Positions 1 through 11,380 of a stretch of DNA of 64,000 nt are shown in pieces. The notes under the pieces are model-generated. The model saw nothing but the letters and a program-made list of their open reading frames with translations, did no database searches and had not been told where the DNA came from. Position numbers and translations under genes: made by a program. The stretch spans positions 8,922,672 to 8,986,671 of the forward strand of contig NC_056001.1 in NCBI RefSeq assembly GCF_018446385.1, given 5' to 3'. Position 1 is the first letter of the stretch. The number at the start of each line of letters is the position of its first letter. This stretch comes from Zingiber officinale (Eukaryota > Streptophyta > Magnoliopsida > Zingiberales > Zingiberaceae).

Positions 1-153
1 CAACCATGCCCGCATAATGGTGCTCATTAAATGCGACCCGTGAGCGGGCGTCACGTGGTCGGATGTGACCTTTGGCTTTTCGAATTCGACAGTTATATCC
101 GCTCCTCAGATCTCGCGACCTGGATCAGACGGCTCCGGTCGATCGAGCCCAAC

Positions 154-162
154 GTTTATAAG
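154..162 (+). promoter_or_regulatory. Putative TATA box of the Tat-A antisense gene
   Basis: TTTATAAGG lies about 40 bases downstream of a GACCTGGATC(A/G)GACGG block that is also present in Tat-B, where TGTATAAAG stands at the same place (41249). Without the later insertion at 312-7054 it would lie roughly 280 bases upstream of the antisense ATG (7187). A promoter role is inferred from conservation and position. Confidence 0.5.
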
Positions 163-306
163 GACATCTCTTCCCCAGCCGCTTCGCGTTATCGTGTGCG
201 CATCCGAGGGCTTTCGGCTCAATCTCGTTCAGTGTTCCGGCGAATTCGTTTCTCTGCGCTCCGGTGACCCCTTGTCTCCTCCTTCGGTCATATCTTCTGT
301 AAGGTT

Positions 307-311
307 CCCTC
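307..311. repeat. Target-site duplication CCCTC (left)
   Basis: CCCTC directly precedes the LTR end (TGTTAGG at 312) and recurs directly after the other LTR end (7055-7059). This fixes both ends of the inserted element. Confidence 0.93.
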
Positions 312-932
312 TGTTAGGACCTTCGGATGCGGCTAGAAAGGGGGGGTGTGAATAGCCGACTTCAAATTTGCGTTTCTTTCTACAAATCAAGTTAGCGCAG
401 CGGAAAAATAACAACAGAAACGTAAATGGAGAAATCAAACCTCAAGCACAACGATGTAACGAGGTTCGGAGATGATACTCCTACTCCTCGGCGTGTCCGT
501 AAGGTGGACGAAGCCTATCAATCCGTCGGTGATGAGACCCCGGATAACCGGCTAATATGAACTCCTTCTGGGTGGAGAAACCTCGCCACAATCTCTTGCA
601 ACAGCAAGATAGGAGTACAAGAAAGAAAGCAAGAAACAAAAAGCAATACGAATGTAAAAACACTTTGCCTTCTCGTCGACGGGAGTCCGTTGATGAAGCA
701 ACAACTTCACGGATGCCCAACAGCAGCTGAACCAGCCGAAGGAAGCTCACTCGAAGCTTCAAGAAGTATGAGCTCAGCAAAGCTCAGTAAGAGCAGAAGG
801 AACCAGGAAGAAGTGTGAGAAGCAACTCTTTACTGTAGAGGCACTCGACCCCTTTATATCCTGAACCTGCGAACCTGCGAAGAGGGCAGAAGACAGCAGA
901 AATCTAGCCGTTGTGACTCAACAGCTAGAGCT

Positions 933-1262
933 GGACCGATCAGGCTCCACCCTGATCAGTCCAGACCTTCTCTGATCGGTCTTGGGACCAATCAGGACCT
1001 ATGCTGATCGGTCCCCAGACCGATCAGCACACTTCACAGAGAGTTGCCGAACTCTCTGATCGGTCTGTGGACCGATCAGGACTCAGGTGGATCGATCCAC
1101 AGACCGATCCCCCTCTTTCTTCTCCCGATCTTCTTCGCTTCTGTATGATTACTGATCGGTCACCAGACCGATCAGGTAATTCACAGAAACACACTGTTTT
1201 GTTACTGATCGGTCACCAGACCGATCAGTCAACCAGCGTATCGGATCGGTCACCAAACTGAT
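933..1262. repeat. Palindrome cluster CTGATCGGTC/GACCGATCAG in the 3' LTR
   Basis: About seven hairpin-capable units in 330 bp, the best being CTGATCGGTC, a 4-base spacer and GACCGATCAG. On the element's own strand the cluster lies just upstream of the TATA box near 855. The same motif repeats in the other LTR (5915-6250) and in the internal region (2553-2655). Confidence 0.85.
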
Positions 1263-1334
1263 CCAGGTTTAGAGCTCCCAGCCCTAAACCCTATCTGGTC
1301 CTGAGAACGAGCTACCGAGCCCTCTCTGACCTAG

Positions 1335-1830
1335 TCAAAGCTACCGAGCTACCGGGCTACCGAGTTACCGAGCTACCGAGCCCTCTCTGACTTCCCATGC
1401 CAAGCTTCCATACTTGGACTTCTCCCGTGCCAAGCTCCCTGCTTGGACTTCTCCGTGCCAAGTCTCCATACCTGGACTTTTCCCGTGCCAAGCTCCCTGC
1501 TTGGACTTTTCCGTGCCAAGCTCCCTGCTTGGACTTTTCCGTGCCAAGTCTCCATACTTGGACTTCCCAACACCAGATGTCCGATCATCCTTGATCCATC
1601 TGGATTTTTCCTTGCCCGGCTTCACTCACCAGGACTTTCACCTAGCTTCACTTACTAGGATTTTCACCTGGCTTCACTCACCAGGATTTTCCAACTGCCT
1701 GACTTCACTCACCAGGACTTTCCCTTGCCTGGCTTCACTCACCAGGACTTTCACCTGGCTTCACTCACCAGGATTTTCCAACTTCCTGGCTTCACTCACC
1801 AGGACTTTCCCTTGCCTGGCTTCACTCACC
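1335..1830. repeat. Minisatellites inside the 3' LTR
   Basis: Three adjoining arrays: decamers with the core CTACCGAG, about 28-bp units with CCAAG and CTTGGACTTCTCC, and units of GGCTTCACTCACCAGGA(C/T)TTTC. Copy numbers differ between the two LTRs: this one has one more GTGCCAAG unit, and the other has about four more CTACCGAG decamers. Open frames across these arrays are by-products of the repeats. Confidence 0.85.
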
Positions 1831-2070
1831 ACGGGTCAACCAGGTCAACCTTGACCAAAGATTGCACCCACAATCTCCCAAGTTTGTATTCTGTCAAACA
1901 TCAGAATACAACTTTTCTACTCTCGTCAAACATCAGAATAGAACTTTGTTATTCTCGTCAAACATCAGAATAGAACTTTTCTATTCTCGTTAAACGTCAA
2001 AATACAACTCGAGTCAGGTCAACTCGAGTCAGGTCAACCAGGTCAACCTTGACCTAAGGTTGCACCAACA

Positions 2071-2086
2071 ATCTCCCCCTTTTTGA
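2071..2086 (-). promoter_or_regulatory. Polypurine tract of the gag-only element
   Basis: Read on the minus strand it is TCAAAAAGGGGGAGAT, directly against the LTR start TGTTGG. This is the usual primer site for plus-strand DNA synthesis in LTR elements. Confidence 0.85.
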
Positions 2087-3790
2087 TGTTTGACAAAAAC
2101 CATAATCAAGTTAGGTTAACCCGATAACCTAACTTAGGTTTTCCAATGTTCTTCCTTGAACATTCTCCCCAAACTCTAATGTTCTTCCTTAAACATTCTT
2201 TGGAAATTCTCCCATTCTCCCCCTTTTTGACACACATCAAAAAGAGTGATTCAAGGCCAATAGTTTCTTCCTAATGAAAGTCCCATACCTTTCATTGAAA
2301 CCCTTAATTTCCCCCTTGATACTAAAGTCAACAATCAACTTAGTGATAATCCCATATCACTCAAGTCTTTAGAGTAAAAACTCCCCCTTGACTAATAGGT
2401 AAAACTCCCCCTAAAAGTCAACTCCCCCTTGACCATTGCACCAACAATGTCTTGGAGAGTTTCAAACCTTTAGAAATCCAAAACACAAACTGTGTTTTAA
2501 CTTTCAGCTGAAATTTCAGACAACACAGTCGAAAATCAGTATTTTGGCACGCTCTGATCGGTCACCAGACCGATCAGGAGATCCCTGGATTGGTCCAGTG
2601 ACCGATCCAGCATCCCCTGGACCGATCAGGAAACCTCCTGATCGGTCACACATATGATTTCTGAATTTCTTCCTCCCAAAATTCAGAAACCCCTACAAAA
2701 TTACAGAAAATTCTAAAAATTATAAAATTTTGAGGATACATTCCTCATAACATATACTATCATGGAAAAATAGTTTTCTATGAAAATAACTTCCATTTTC
2801 AAACCTTGATACAAAGTTTAAAAACTTTGAAATAGTTCAAGTTTACCTCAACTTTGTATCAACTTGCTCAATGATGAATGTTGTCACTAGAAAAGCTTCA
2901 TCATGGTTTTTCAAATCAATTTTGAAATAATTTTAAACCATTCAATTTAGGACCACAATCTTAGGGCTAAGTGTACATGACTTGTACACAAGCTTTCCCT
3001 ATGATCCTCCATTTTGAATTAGGCTCATCTAGGTACAAGAACTATGCACCTTGATCCTAACTCATGATCCTAATATCTCACACACATCTAAGATGTATCA
3101 AACACATCCAAGTCAATTTTGATGTGAGATATGAGTTTAGGTCATCTTAAGCTAAGTTCTCATGCATTTTCTAAATAACAATTTGATCTCCATATCAAAT
3201 TATGTTTCTATCCTTAAATCAAATTAATTGATCATAAATGCAAGAGATGATGACATGACATAAAATAATACCATAAGTGGAAACATGTGCCAATGTCATG
3301 ATGTCATGGCATAAAGTATGAAACTTAAATAAGGCATGACATATAACTAACCTAAGCATTATCATGACATTTCAAATGATAATTAAATAAATATGATGTC
3401 ATGACATGGCATATGATAAACAATGTATGGAAAATAACATATAAAGGTATAGAAAATACCTAATTATAGCTTTAGTTGCCATTTTTGATAATTTTGATCA
3501 TTTTGCCATAAATTCTATATTCCTAAGTGTAATAGACCTAAAATCATATACCAAAGATTTTTAGATCACTATGTGCCAATTAGATTGATCTTAGAAAACT
3601 CCTCAAGTGTGGTTGGCACATCCTAATCACCTTAGGAATGAGTAAAATTCTAAATTTCATTTTCAAGGCTTGATTACACCTTGAAACTTCCTAAAATGTC
3701 ACCTTTTGCCATGAGTAGGTTAACTACCTATCCAATTAAGGTTGGCACACCCTAAACCATCTAGCATGATGGAATCACGCTCTTAGGAAC
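2087..3790 (-). other. Non-coding 3' internal region of the gag-only element
   Basis: About 1.7 kb of AT-rich sequence where an autonomous Copia element would have pol. I find no pol motif in it. It begins with short CTCCCCCTTG-type stretches (2200-2450), holds a palindrome cluster at 2553-2655, then repeated ATGACATG-like words (3240-3440), and ends at the gag stop codon. Confidence 0.75.
2553..2655. repeat. Internal copy of the GATCGGTC palindrome cluster
   Basis: Contains CTGATCGGTC, ACCA and GACCGATCAG, followed by TGGACCGATCAGG and CTGATCGGTC. It is the same motif as in the element's LTRs but lies about 480 bp inside the 3' LTR boundary. Confidence 0.8.
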
Positions 3791-5233
3791 TCAATACCTA
3801 TTTGAGCTCATTAGGTTCACTAAATATTCACTAGGGATGACTTCCCTAGTAACCCTCCTAATGACCCTCTTAGGCTTTAAAGCCTTGGCCATTTGGGACT
3901 CATCAAGATCAACTCTAGGGGTGACTCCCCTTGTGACCTTGGTGATGGTCTTCCTAGCCCTAGGTCTTGTTCCATAATCGAATGGAACATTATGATAAGT
4001 GGGCTTGACCACTTGAGACTTAGGTTTGTGACTCAAACCTCTCATGTCCTTGGGCTTTTGCTTTTGACCCTTAGGCCCTAAAGATGATTTCTCCAAATTC
4101 TTAAGGGTCTTTTCTAAAGTGTCAAGTCTTGACCTCAAGACTTGATTTTCCTTTTCTAATACCTCAAGTTTTAATTTGTCATTTTTCTTTGAGGTATTCC
4201 TAGGCATATGTCTAGTTGTTTTGGGATTCCTACCTAGATTTTCCTTAACCTTAGATGAGTTAGTCCTAGGGTTGGCATTTCTAGTATTGTTCTTGTCTAG
4301 GCTAACATGTTTTGCACCTAAGCACATGTATCGGTTTCTAAGATTATCATGCTTATCATTATTGACAATTGCAATAAAATTACTAGCATGTGTCTTATAA
4401 GGATTGCAAGAATGTGCCTTAAAGGATACCTTAGGGTTTGCCTTAGCTCCCCCTATAGATGTGCTTGGTCTCTTGTCCTTGTGAGGTTGCCTCCCCCTCA
4501 AACATTGACTTCTATAATGTCCCCTTCGCTTGCATTGGAAGCACACCACGTGCTCCTTGCTCTTGCGTTTCGGGACTCCGGCTTCCTTGACCTTTGGTGC
4601 CGGTGGAGTCTTCCTAATCCTCTTTGGACATTTACTCTTGTAATGCCCATATTCCCTACACTCAAAGCACATTATATGTAATTTACTTGAAATTAAATCG
4701 CTTGAGTTACCTAGGGTTGAGGATGGTTGTAAGTTCTCTTCTTCATCCCTTCCGGAGGTAGAAGCTTCTTCTTGCACCAATCTTGAAGAAGAACTCTCCT
4801 CCTCTTCTTCCATAGATGTTGAGTAGCCCTCAACTTCTAATTCCTTACCTCTATGATGTGAGCTACTTGGCTCACTTGACTCCTCTTCATGACTTGAATT
4901 GGAGCTCTCCTCATGAAACTTAGCCAAGTTGTTCCACAACTCCTTGGCATTGTTGTATCCACCTATCTTACACAAGATATCACTAGGTAATGAAAATTCA
5001 AGGATTTTCGTTACCTCGTCGTTGATTGTGGATTGGTGGATTTGTTCTTTCGTCCACTTCTTTTTCTTGAGAAGTTCTCCCTTTCTATCCACCGGAGGAA
5101 TAAAACCTACTTGTACACAATTCCAATTTCCTAGGTTAGTCATAAGAAAATACTTCATTCTTACCTTCCAATACGCGAAGTCGTAGCACTCGTAGAAGGG
5201 TGGAATCGTGATGTCTTCTCCGAGTCGATCCAT
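3791..5233 (-). CDS. Gag-like nucleocapsid protein with two zinc knuckles (gag-only element)
   Basis: A 480-residue ORF intact from ATG to stop. Residues 1-110 resemble the N-terminal gag domain of plant Copia elements (aromatic start PPFYECYDFAYW, then an NAKELWNNL helix), followed by an acidic serine-rich linker. Two CCHC knuckles follow: C189-x2-C192-x4-H197-x4-C202 and C231-x2-C234-x4-H239-x4-C244. Residues about 350-385 form a leucine-rich coiled coil (VLEKENQVLRSRLDTLEK), and the tail is basic. Family knowledge suggests it packages RNA into particles. There is no protease or polymerase in frame, and the stop is followed by non-coding DNA rather than pol, so gag is the whole product. It starts about 50 bases downstream of the primer site. 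Confidence 0.85.
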   Translation of the reverse strand: MDRLGEDITIPPFYECYDFAYWKVRMKYFLMTNLGNWNCVQVGFIPPVDRKGELLKKKKWTKEQIHQSTINDEVTKILEFSLPSDILCKIGGYNNAKELWNNLAKFHEESSNSSHEEESSEPSSSHHRGKELEVEGYSTSMEEEEESSSSRLVQEEASTSGRDEEENLQPSSTLGNSSDLISSKLHIMCFECREYGHYKSKCPKRIRKTPPAPKVKEAGVPKRKSKEHVVCFQCKRRGHYRSQCLRGRQPHKDKRPSTSIGGAKANPKVSFKAHSCNPYKTHASNFIAIVNNDKHDNLRNRYMCLGAKHVSLDKNNTRNANPRTNSSKVKENLGRNPKTTRHMPRNTSKKNDKLKLEVLEKENQVLRSRLDTLEKTLKNLEKSSLGPKGQKQKPKDMRGLSHKPKSQVVKPTYHNVPFDYGTRPRARKTITKVTRGVTPRVDLDESQMAKALKPKRVIRRVTREVIPSEYLVNLMSSNRY

Positions 5234-5281
5234 TCTCTAGCTTGTGCTCCCCCGGGTGTTAATCCGACGAAGAGCAACCTT

Positions 5282-5293
5282 GCTCTGATACCA
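5282..5293 (-). promoter_or_regulatory. Primer-binding site (initiator tRNA-Met type)
   Basis: The minus strand reads TGGTATCAGAGC two bases after the LTR end CTAACA. It matches the 3' end of initiator tRNA-Met, the usual primer of plant Copia elements. Confidence 0.9.
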
Positions 5294-5295
5294 CT

Positions 5296-7054
5296 TGTTA
5301 GGACCTTCGGATGCGGCTAGAGAGGGGGGGTGTGAATAGCTGACCTCAAATTTGTGTTTCTTTCTACAAATCAAGTTAGCGCAGCGGAAAAATAACAACA
5401 GAAACGTAAATGGAGAAATCAAACCTCAAGCACAGCAATGTAACGAGGTTCGGAGATGATACTCCTACTCCTCGGCGTGTCCGTAAGGTGGACGAAGCCT
5501 ATCAATCCGTCGGTGGATGAGACCCCGGATAACCGGCTAATATGAACTCCTTCTGGGTGGAGAAACCTCGCCACAATCTCTTGCAACAGCAAGATAGGAG
5601 TACAAGAAAGAAAGCAAGAAACAAAAAGCAATACGAATGTAAAAACACTTTGCCTTCTCGTCGACGGGAGTCCGTTGATGAAGCAACAACTTCACGGATG
5701 TCCAACAGCAGCTGAACCAGCCGAAGGAAGCTCACTCGAAGCTTCAAGAAGTATGAGCTCAGCAAAGCTCAGTAAGAGCAGAAGGAACCAGGAAGAAGTG
5801 TGAGAAGCGACTCTTTACTGTAGAGGCACTCGACCCCTTTATATCCTGAACCTGCGAACCTGCGAAGAGGGCAGAAGACAGCAGAAATCTAGCCATTGTG
5901 ACTCAACGGTTAGAGCTGGACCGATCAGGCTCCACCCTGATCGGTCCAGACCTTCTCTGATCGGTCTTGGGACCGATCAAGACCTATGCTGATCGGTCCC
6001 CAGACCGATCAGCACACTTCACAAAGAGTTGCCCAACTCTCTGATCGGTCTGTGGACCGATCAGGACTCAGGTGGATCGGTCCACAGATCGATCCCCCTC
6101 TTTCTTCTCCCGATCTTCTTCGCTTCTGTATGATTACTGATCGGTCACCAGACCGATCAGGTAATTCACAGAAACACACTGTTTTGTTACTGATCGGTCA
6201 CCAGACCGATCAGTCAACCAGCGTATCACTGGATCGGTCACCAGACTGATCTAGGTTTAGAGCTCCCAGCCCTAAACCCTACCTGGTCCTGAGAACGAGC
6301 TACCGAGCCCTCTCTGACCTAGTCAAAGCTACCGAGCTACCGGGCTACCGAGCTACCGATCTACCGAGCTACCGAGCTACCGAGCTACCGAGCCCTCTCT
6401 GACTTCTCATGCCAAGCTTCCATACTTGGACTTCTCCCGTGCCAAGCTCCCTGCTTGGACTTCTCCGTGCCAAGTCTCCATACCTGGACTTTTCCCGTGC
6501 CAAGCTCCCTGCTTGGACTTTTCCGTGCCAAGTCTCCATACTTGGACTTCCCAACACCAGATGTCCGATCATCCTTGATCCATCTGGATTTTTCCTTGCC
6601 TGGCTTCACTCACCAGGACTTTCACCTAGCTTCACTTACTAGGATTTTCACCTGGCTTCACTCACCAGGATTTTCCAACTACCTGGCTTCACTCACTAGG
6701 ACTTTCCCTTGCCTGGCTTCACTCACCAGGACTTTCACCTGGCTTCACTCACCAGGATTTTCCAACTGCCTGGCTTCACTCACCAGGACTTTCCCTTGCC
6801 TGGCTTCACTCACCATGGGTCAACCAGGTCAACCTTGACCAAAGATTGCACCCACAATCTCCCAAGTTTGTATTCTGTCAAACATCAGAATACAACTTTT
6901 CTACTTCCGTCAAACATCAGAATAGAGCTTTGCTATTCTCGTCAAACATCAGAATAGAACTTTTCTATTCTCGTCAAACATCAAAATACAACTCGAGTCA
7001 GGTCAACTCGAGTCAGGTCAACCAGGTCAACCTTGACCTAAGGTTGCACCAACA
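5296..7054 (-). repeat. 5' LTR of the gag-only element
   Basis: 1759 bp, nearly identical by eye to 312-2070 apart from scattered substitutions and repeat-number differences. The minus-strand TATA is near 5837-5846, with the palindrome cluster 5915-6250 upstream of it and GGTGAGTGAAGC repeats near 6600-6815. The next five bases, CCCTC (7055-7059), are the right target-site duplication. Confidence 0.92.
5915..6250. repeat. Palindrome cluster GATCGGTC/GACCGATC in the 5' LTR
   Basis: Same arrangement as at 933-1262, including two perfect CTGATCGGTC/GACCGATCAG stems with 4-base loops near 6135-6215. Several units are better paired here than in the other LTR. Confidence 0.85.
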
Positions 7055-7186
7055 CCCTCGTCCTTCTCCTTTCAGTTCTTTTGCGTGTTTCTTTGCATTC
7101 TCGCCGTATTCGTGCCCCCCTTAGACACTGTTCCGGTCATTCTTCTCCTTAACCTTTGTCATCTCTTGCTTTGGCCCTTATCACCA

Positions 7187-10100
7187 ATGGCCAGTTCCTC
7201 TCGCTAGCCCGACCTCGCCCCCGGCCTCTGGTATACCACCACAGAGAGCCGGTTCGACGAGAGGGATGCGCTGAGCCTCACCCGAACCTTCAAACTTCCT
7301 TCATGACCATGAACTAATACTAGCCACCCGCTCCGATCGGCCACATGACCCCCCGATCGTCACTGTTTATTTTTTCCGATACCAGTTTGTGGCCGATCTA
7401 CGCTTTCCTATTCATCCCTTCATCCTTGAGGTGTGCAACTACTTCCGCCTCCCGCTCGGCCAGCTCGTCCCTAACTCCTTTAGGTTGTTGTGCGGGGCAG
7501 TTGTCATCTTTAGGTTGCACGGCATCCCCTTAGTCTCCAAGACTTTCCACTATTTCTACTATCCCAAACAGTCCGAGTGGGGCACTTTCCTCTTCCAGTC
7601 GCGGATCGGTCTTGTTTTCTTCGACAAGATGCCGACCTCGAACGAACATTGAAAAGAGAACTACTTCTACCTTCGTTTTCCCAAGCGGCCATCTTTTCGT
7701 ACTAAATGGCAAACCACTGTGTCGAGCCCGCTGGACCTTGGCAAATACAAGAGCCAGCCAGATTACCTCCACGCCGCTAATCTGTTGGTCGGGCAGAGAT
7801 TCAACATCCACAAGCTGCTCTACAAGAGGGTGTTGTACATATTCGGATTGAGCCCGATCCGAACGAAGCTTCCGAGCAGCATGGGTAAGCGCTTTCCTCG
7901 TCCCCCTTCCTTTTGGTCTAATTGATTTATTCTTCTTTTATGCAGGCGAAATCATGTGGCGTGTCAAGGCTACTGATCGATAAATCAATATGCTCGATAA
8001 GTTGGGAAATGATATTACTTATAGTATGTGTTGTTGATTATAGAAGGAATCTGTGTCCTAGTTATCTAGGTTGAGAATGCCCCCTAGAGAAGCTCATAAG
8101 GATTGCTATGTTAAACTTTACAGGTGGACCTAGTCCGACATGACAATGAAGTTGAGTGGTACTACTCTTGAAGCTAGATATTAATTAAGTGAGTTGTCAG
8201 TAACTTACTTAATTATTGGACATTCGTAATCTTAAACACAGGGAGACTAACACACTCATGATAAGAAGGAGCCCATAATATAATTTGGAATTGGTGTGGT
8301 AGTGCGGTAATAACTCTCTAGTGGAATGAGTTATTATCGATGAACTTGAGTTGTGTGTTCGGGGCGAACACGAGATACTCAAGCTCATCGGAAGGCCAAA
8401 ACCAATTTCTCCTCTAGGTCCATATCGTAGCCTCATTAAAGCCTCAAGTCCATCCAAAGAAAGGTCCGTCTTAGTGTCCAAGAAGGGGACCGGCCCATTG
8501 CTTGGTGACCAAGCAATGACCGACCACATCTCCTCTTAATAGGGCCGGCCCTATTGCTTGGTGACCAAGCATGTAGGGGCCGACCACAATTATTTCAAAT
8601 AGGAGGGGTGTTTTAAATTTTTAAAATATTCTCTTTGTAGAAAACTAGAAGTTTTAAAAGAGAGATTTTAATTTTTAAAACTATCCTTATTTGAATTAGG
8701 CCACATGCTTTAATAAAGAGTTTTAAAAGTTTTAAAACTTTCATTTTTTAACCATCCTCATGGTTTAAGAAAAAAAAGGAAGATAAGTTTTAAAATTAAA
8801 ATTTTCTATCATCATGTTAAAAAAAGAAATTTTGTTAGAGAAGTTTTAAATTTTAAAACATGATTTTAATTTTTAGAACTTTCCTTTTTTAACTCTAGGA
8901 AAGAGAGCATGTAAAATTTTATAAGAGTTTTTTCTTCTTGTAAAATTTTATAAAAAAAATATTTTTCTTTCCTAAATATGGTGGTCGGCCACCTTGCTTG
9001 GTGCCCAAGCAAGGGGCCGACCAAAACACAATCCTAAACATAATAGGATTGATCACAACCATTGATTGGTGATTGATTCAATCAAGAGGAAAGAAAAGGA
9101 AAAATAAAAAAGAAAAAGGAAAAACTCTTAGATGATTTTATTTTTTTGTAAAAGATTTTTCCTTATTTACCTTGGGCAAGTAATATAAAAGAAGGGGTGA
9201 GGGGGCTTCATGAGATACAACTCTTATTCTCTTGCTTGGAGATCTCTTGGTGACCGACCCTCTCCCTTCTCCCTTTCCGTTTGCTCTCTTCTCCTTGGTG
9301 ATGGTGGTGGTCGGATTTTAGAAGAAGAGGAGGAGGCTTTTGGGTGGTGTTCATCTTGGAGGATCGTCGCCCACACGACGTCCAAGGCGAGGCGAGGAAT
9401 ACGGCAAAAGATCTCGAGATCATTAGCTTACAAAGAGAATGTATAACTAATAATTTTCTTCTACATCATACTAGTTATTTTCTTTGTAAGAATTCTAAAT
9501 ACAAGAGGCAATTAGATCTAGTTTTTCGAATTTATTTTTCGAGTTTGTGTTTTCTTCTTTTTCGAATTTGTGATTCGATTGTTCTTTTCGGTTAACCTAG
9601 AGTTATTTAAGGAAATAAATATTAACTTTCCTTAAAAGGCTTTGCCTAGGCGGTGGTGGTTGCTCCCATATCCGAGAAGGTCATGTGCTTCGCCATGCAG
9701 TCCTGGAAACCAATTTTGGAAATTAATATTTATGGAATTAATAACTTAGGTAGATTTGAATCAATAGTGTTAAGTTCCGCTTGCGATTCAAATCTAAACC
9801 ATTAAGAACAGATAAGTTAAATTTGGAATCAATGATGTTAAGTTCCGTCTGCGATTCCTAATTTAACTTCTAAAAAACACAATAGGTTATTTAAGGAAAG
9901 GTTTAACACTTGTACAAAATTTTTGTACAGTGGAACCGGTACGCTTTCCTAGGACTAACCAACAAGGAGATGGCCGATCTGGGCATCGAACCAGTCGGGT
10001 CACACGAGGGTGAAAGCGAAGGAGCGCTCCACCCGCAGTTGGAGAGTTGGCCGTTCGGATCCCTATAACTGAAACGGTCGGTGATGCCATCTCGTCTGCC

Positions 10101-11380
10101 GGACATCCGGCGTCGGAAGACGCGGGGCCCTCGGCAGAGGACTCCCCACTGGTAAAATGCAAACGGCGCCGGATGGACCTCCATACCCACTCAGCTACAT
10201 ATGTGGAGCCGATGACAGAGCAGGTTGGCGCCCCCTCTGCAGCAATCAACCCGACCCCCACTTTAGTTGAGGCCATCTCATCGGACTGAATTCCATCCCA
10301 GCTTGATCTGCCTGTGGCTTCCCTTGGAGCGCAGCTTGTCAGTTCCCAGCCACGAGCCCATCTTCGGCTTAGGCGCTCTGGTATAATCTCTGCTCCGCTC
10401 GGCGAGTCGTCCGGCCGCTCAACCTCAGCTCAGTCGGATCCGAGTGGCCGTCGGGTGGTTAAGGCCATCCTCCATCTCCCTACAGAAGAATTTCTTCTGG
10501 CGGCTGATCGGCGAGTTGCCCCGGAGCATCAGATCACTATCCGTGGACCGCTCACCAAAATATGGGAGGACGCGAGGGCCTGAGTTGCATTGATGACTCC
10601 TGGTCAGCTCAGCGACAGCCACTTGCAGCAAGCTACCAGGGTACGCTCCTCAACTTACTACATGGCTATTTAAGTTGGTTCTTGATATTATTTCATTTGA
10701 GCGTAGAACTGGGTGGAGAACATCGCGGTCAGCAACCGCCTGGCTACGCTGGAGGAAGAGTTGAAGAAGCTTCAAATTTTCGGAGGTGCGCCAGCTCAGG
10801 GGCCCTCATACTCCACGCTTCGGTCCGAGCTGAACAAAACGGAGAAACTGCTAACGGCCGAGCGGCACAAGTCTTCTGGCCTGGAGACCAAGGTAGCTGG
10901 GCTTGAAGCCCAGGTTAAGTCTCACGACCAAGAGATGAAGCTGCGACCTACAAGAAAAATAGGGTCGTTACTGACTTAGAGGCGAAGATTGTGCAGGCCC
11001 GAGCGCTGGAACAACGCGTCCAAGAATTGGCTGGCCTGTTATCCACCGAGCGAGAGAGTCGATCGACTGTTGAAGCTAAACTTCAAGGAGATAAAAAGGA
11101 TCTTCAAGATGCCCTTGAATCTGCCCGAGTTGCACTCAAAGAGTACCAAGACGGTGAATCAAGCCGCTTCGCTGTGATGAAACAGAACTATTTCCACTCA
11201 GACGAGTTTGGCGAGAAGTTTAGCAATCGGCTAGTCTTAGCCTTTAAGGAAGTTATCCGGGCTACAACTGTTTATTTGAAGGCTAAGGGTTAACTCCCGG
11301 ACATGACATCCATCCCCCCAAAAGATATGGTCGGACTGTTGGAAACCATCCCCGAACCCATCTTTGATGTTCTGGAGTGA
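7187..11380 (+). pseudogene. Antisense spliced gene of Tat-A (broken copy)
   Basis: Homologous to the antisense gene of Tat-B (41495-43643). Visible pieces are exon 1 from ATG 7187 to donor ATGG|GTAAGC at 7884; intron 7885-7945 ending TGCAG; exon 2 from 7946, cut by an LTR at 7974-9964 and resuming after it; donor near 10640; intron to GCGTAG at 10706; exon 3 10707-11380. The conserved N-terminal domain includes FILEVCNYFRLPLGQLVPNS, and the last exon is a charged coiled coil (ATLEEELKKL...). It is dead: there is a stop seven codons in (TCTCGCTAG), further stops and shifts near 7295-7330, the LTR insertion, and a late stop GGTTAA near 11290. AATAAA near 11495 could be a polyadenylation signal. 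Function unknown. Confidence 0.75.
7974..9964 (+). mobile_element. 5'-truncated Copia-type LTR (LTR-F family) inside the Tat-A antisense gene
   Basis: Matches, in reverse orientation, most of the LTR at 23362-25816, including GATAAGTTGGGAAATGATAT, the TAGGTGGACTTAGTCCGACA-like block, GGTCGGCCACCTTGCTTGG, and the 3' end TTTTTGTACAG...ACTAACCAACA. The first about 0.6 kb of the LTR (from TGTTGGAATGTATAC) is missing, so the left boundary is approximate. It splits exon 2 of the antisense gene. No internal coding region is attached. Confidence 0.75.

Larger units (their letters stand above)
312..2070 (-). repeat. 3' LTR of the gag-only element
   Basis: Runs TGTTAGG to CCAACA on the plus strand (TGTTGGTGCAACC to CCTAACA as read on the minus strand) and closely matches 5296-7054. 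It contains a palindrome cluster (933-1262), CCGAGCTAC-type decamer repeats (about 1335-1385), a roughly 28-bp GTGCCAAG repeat (about 1395-1565) and repeats of GGTGAGTGAAGC on the minus strand (about 1615-1830). The minus-strand TATA (TATAAAG) is near 852-860. Confidence 0.92.
312..7054 (-). mobile_element. Complete gag-only (TR-GAG-like) LTR retrotransposon with Copia-type primer site
   Basis: A 6743-bp element bounded by two 1759-bp LTRs and the 5-bp duplication CCCTC. On the minus strand the order is 5' LTR (5296-7054), a site matching the 3' end of initiator tRNA-Met (5282-5293), one gag-like ORF (3791-5233), about 1.7 kb without coding sequence, a polypurine tract (2071-2086) and the 3' LTR (312-2070). 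No protease, integrase, RT or RNase H reading frame is present, so it is non-autonomous and must have relied on a Copia-type helper. It landed in the leader of the Tat-A antisense gene, between that gene's TATA-like site and its start codon. Confidence 0.93.

Noticed and set aside
1365-1854. Several overlapping frames of 65-146 codons in the LTR (and the same at 6369-6838)
   Set aside because: They follow the GTGCCAAG and CTTCACTCACC minisatellites in multiple frames and both strands; LTR sequence, not genes.
5282-5293. tRNA-Met related sequence (also at 23348 and 56935)
   Set aside because: Only the 12-base primer-binding match next to an LTR is present; there is no tRNA cloverleaf.
9210-9595. 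Small frames within the LTR at 7974-9964, matched by frames at 23901-24272
   Set aside because: They are homologous LTR positions in two copies, with different breaks; no coding signature.
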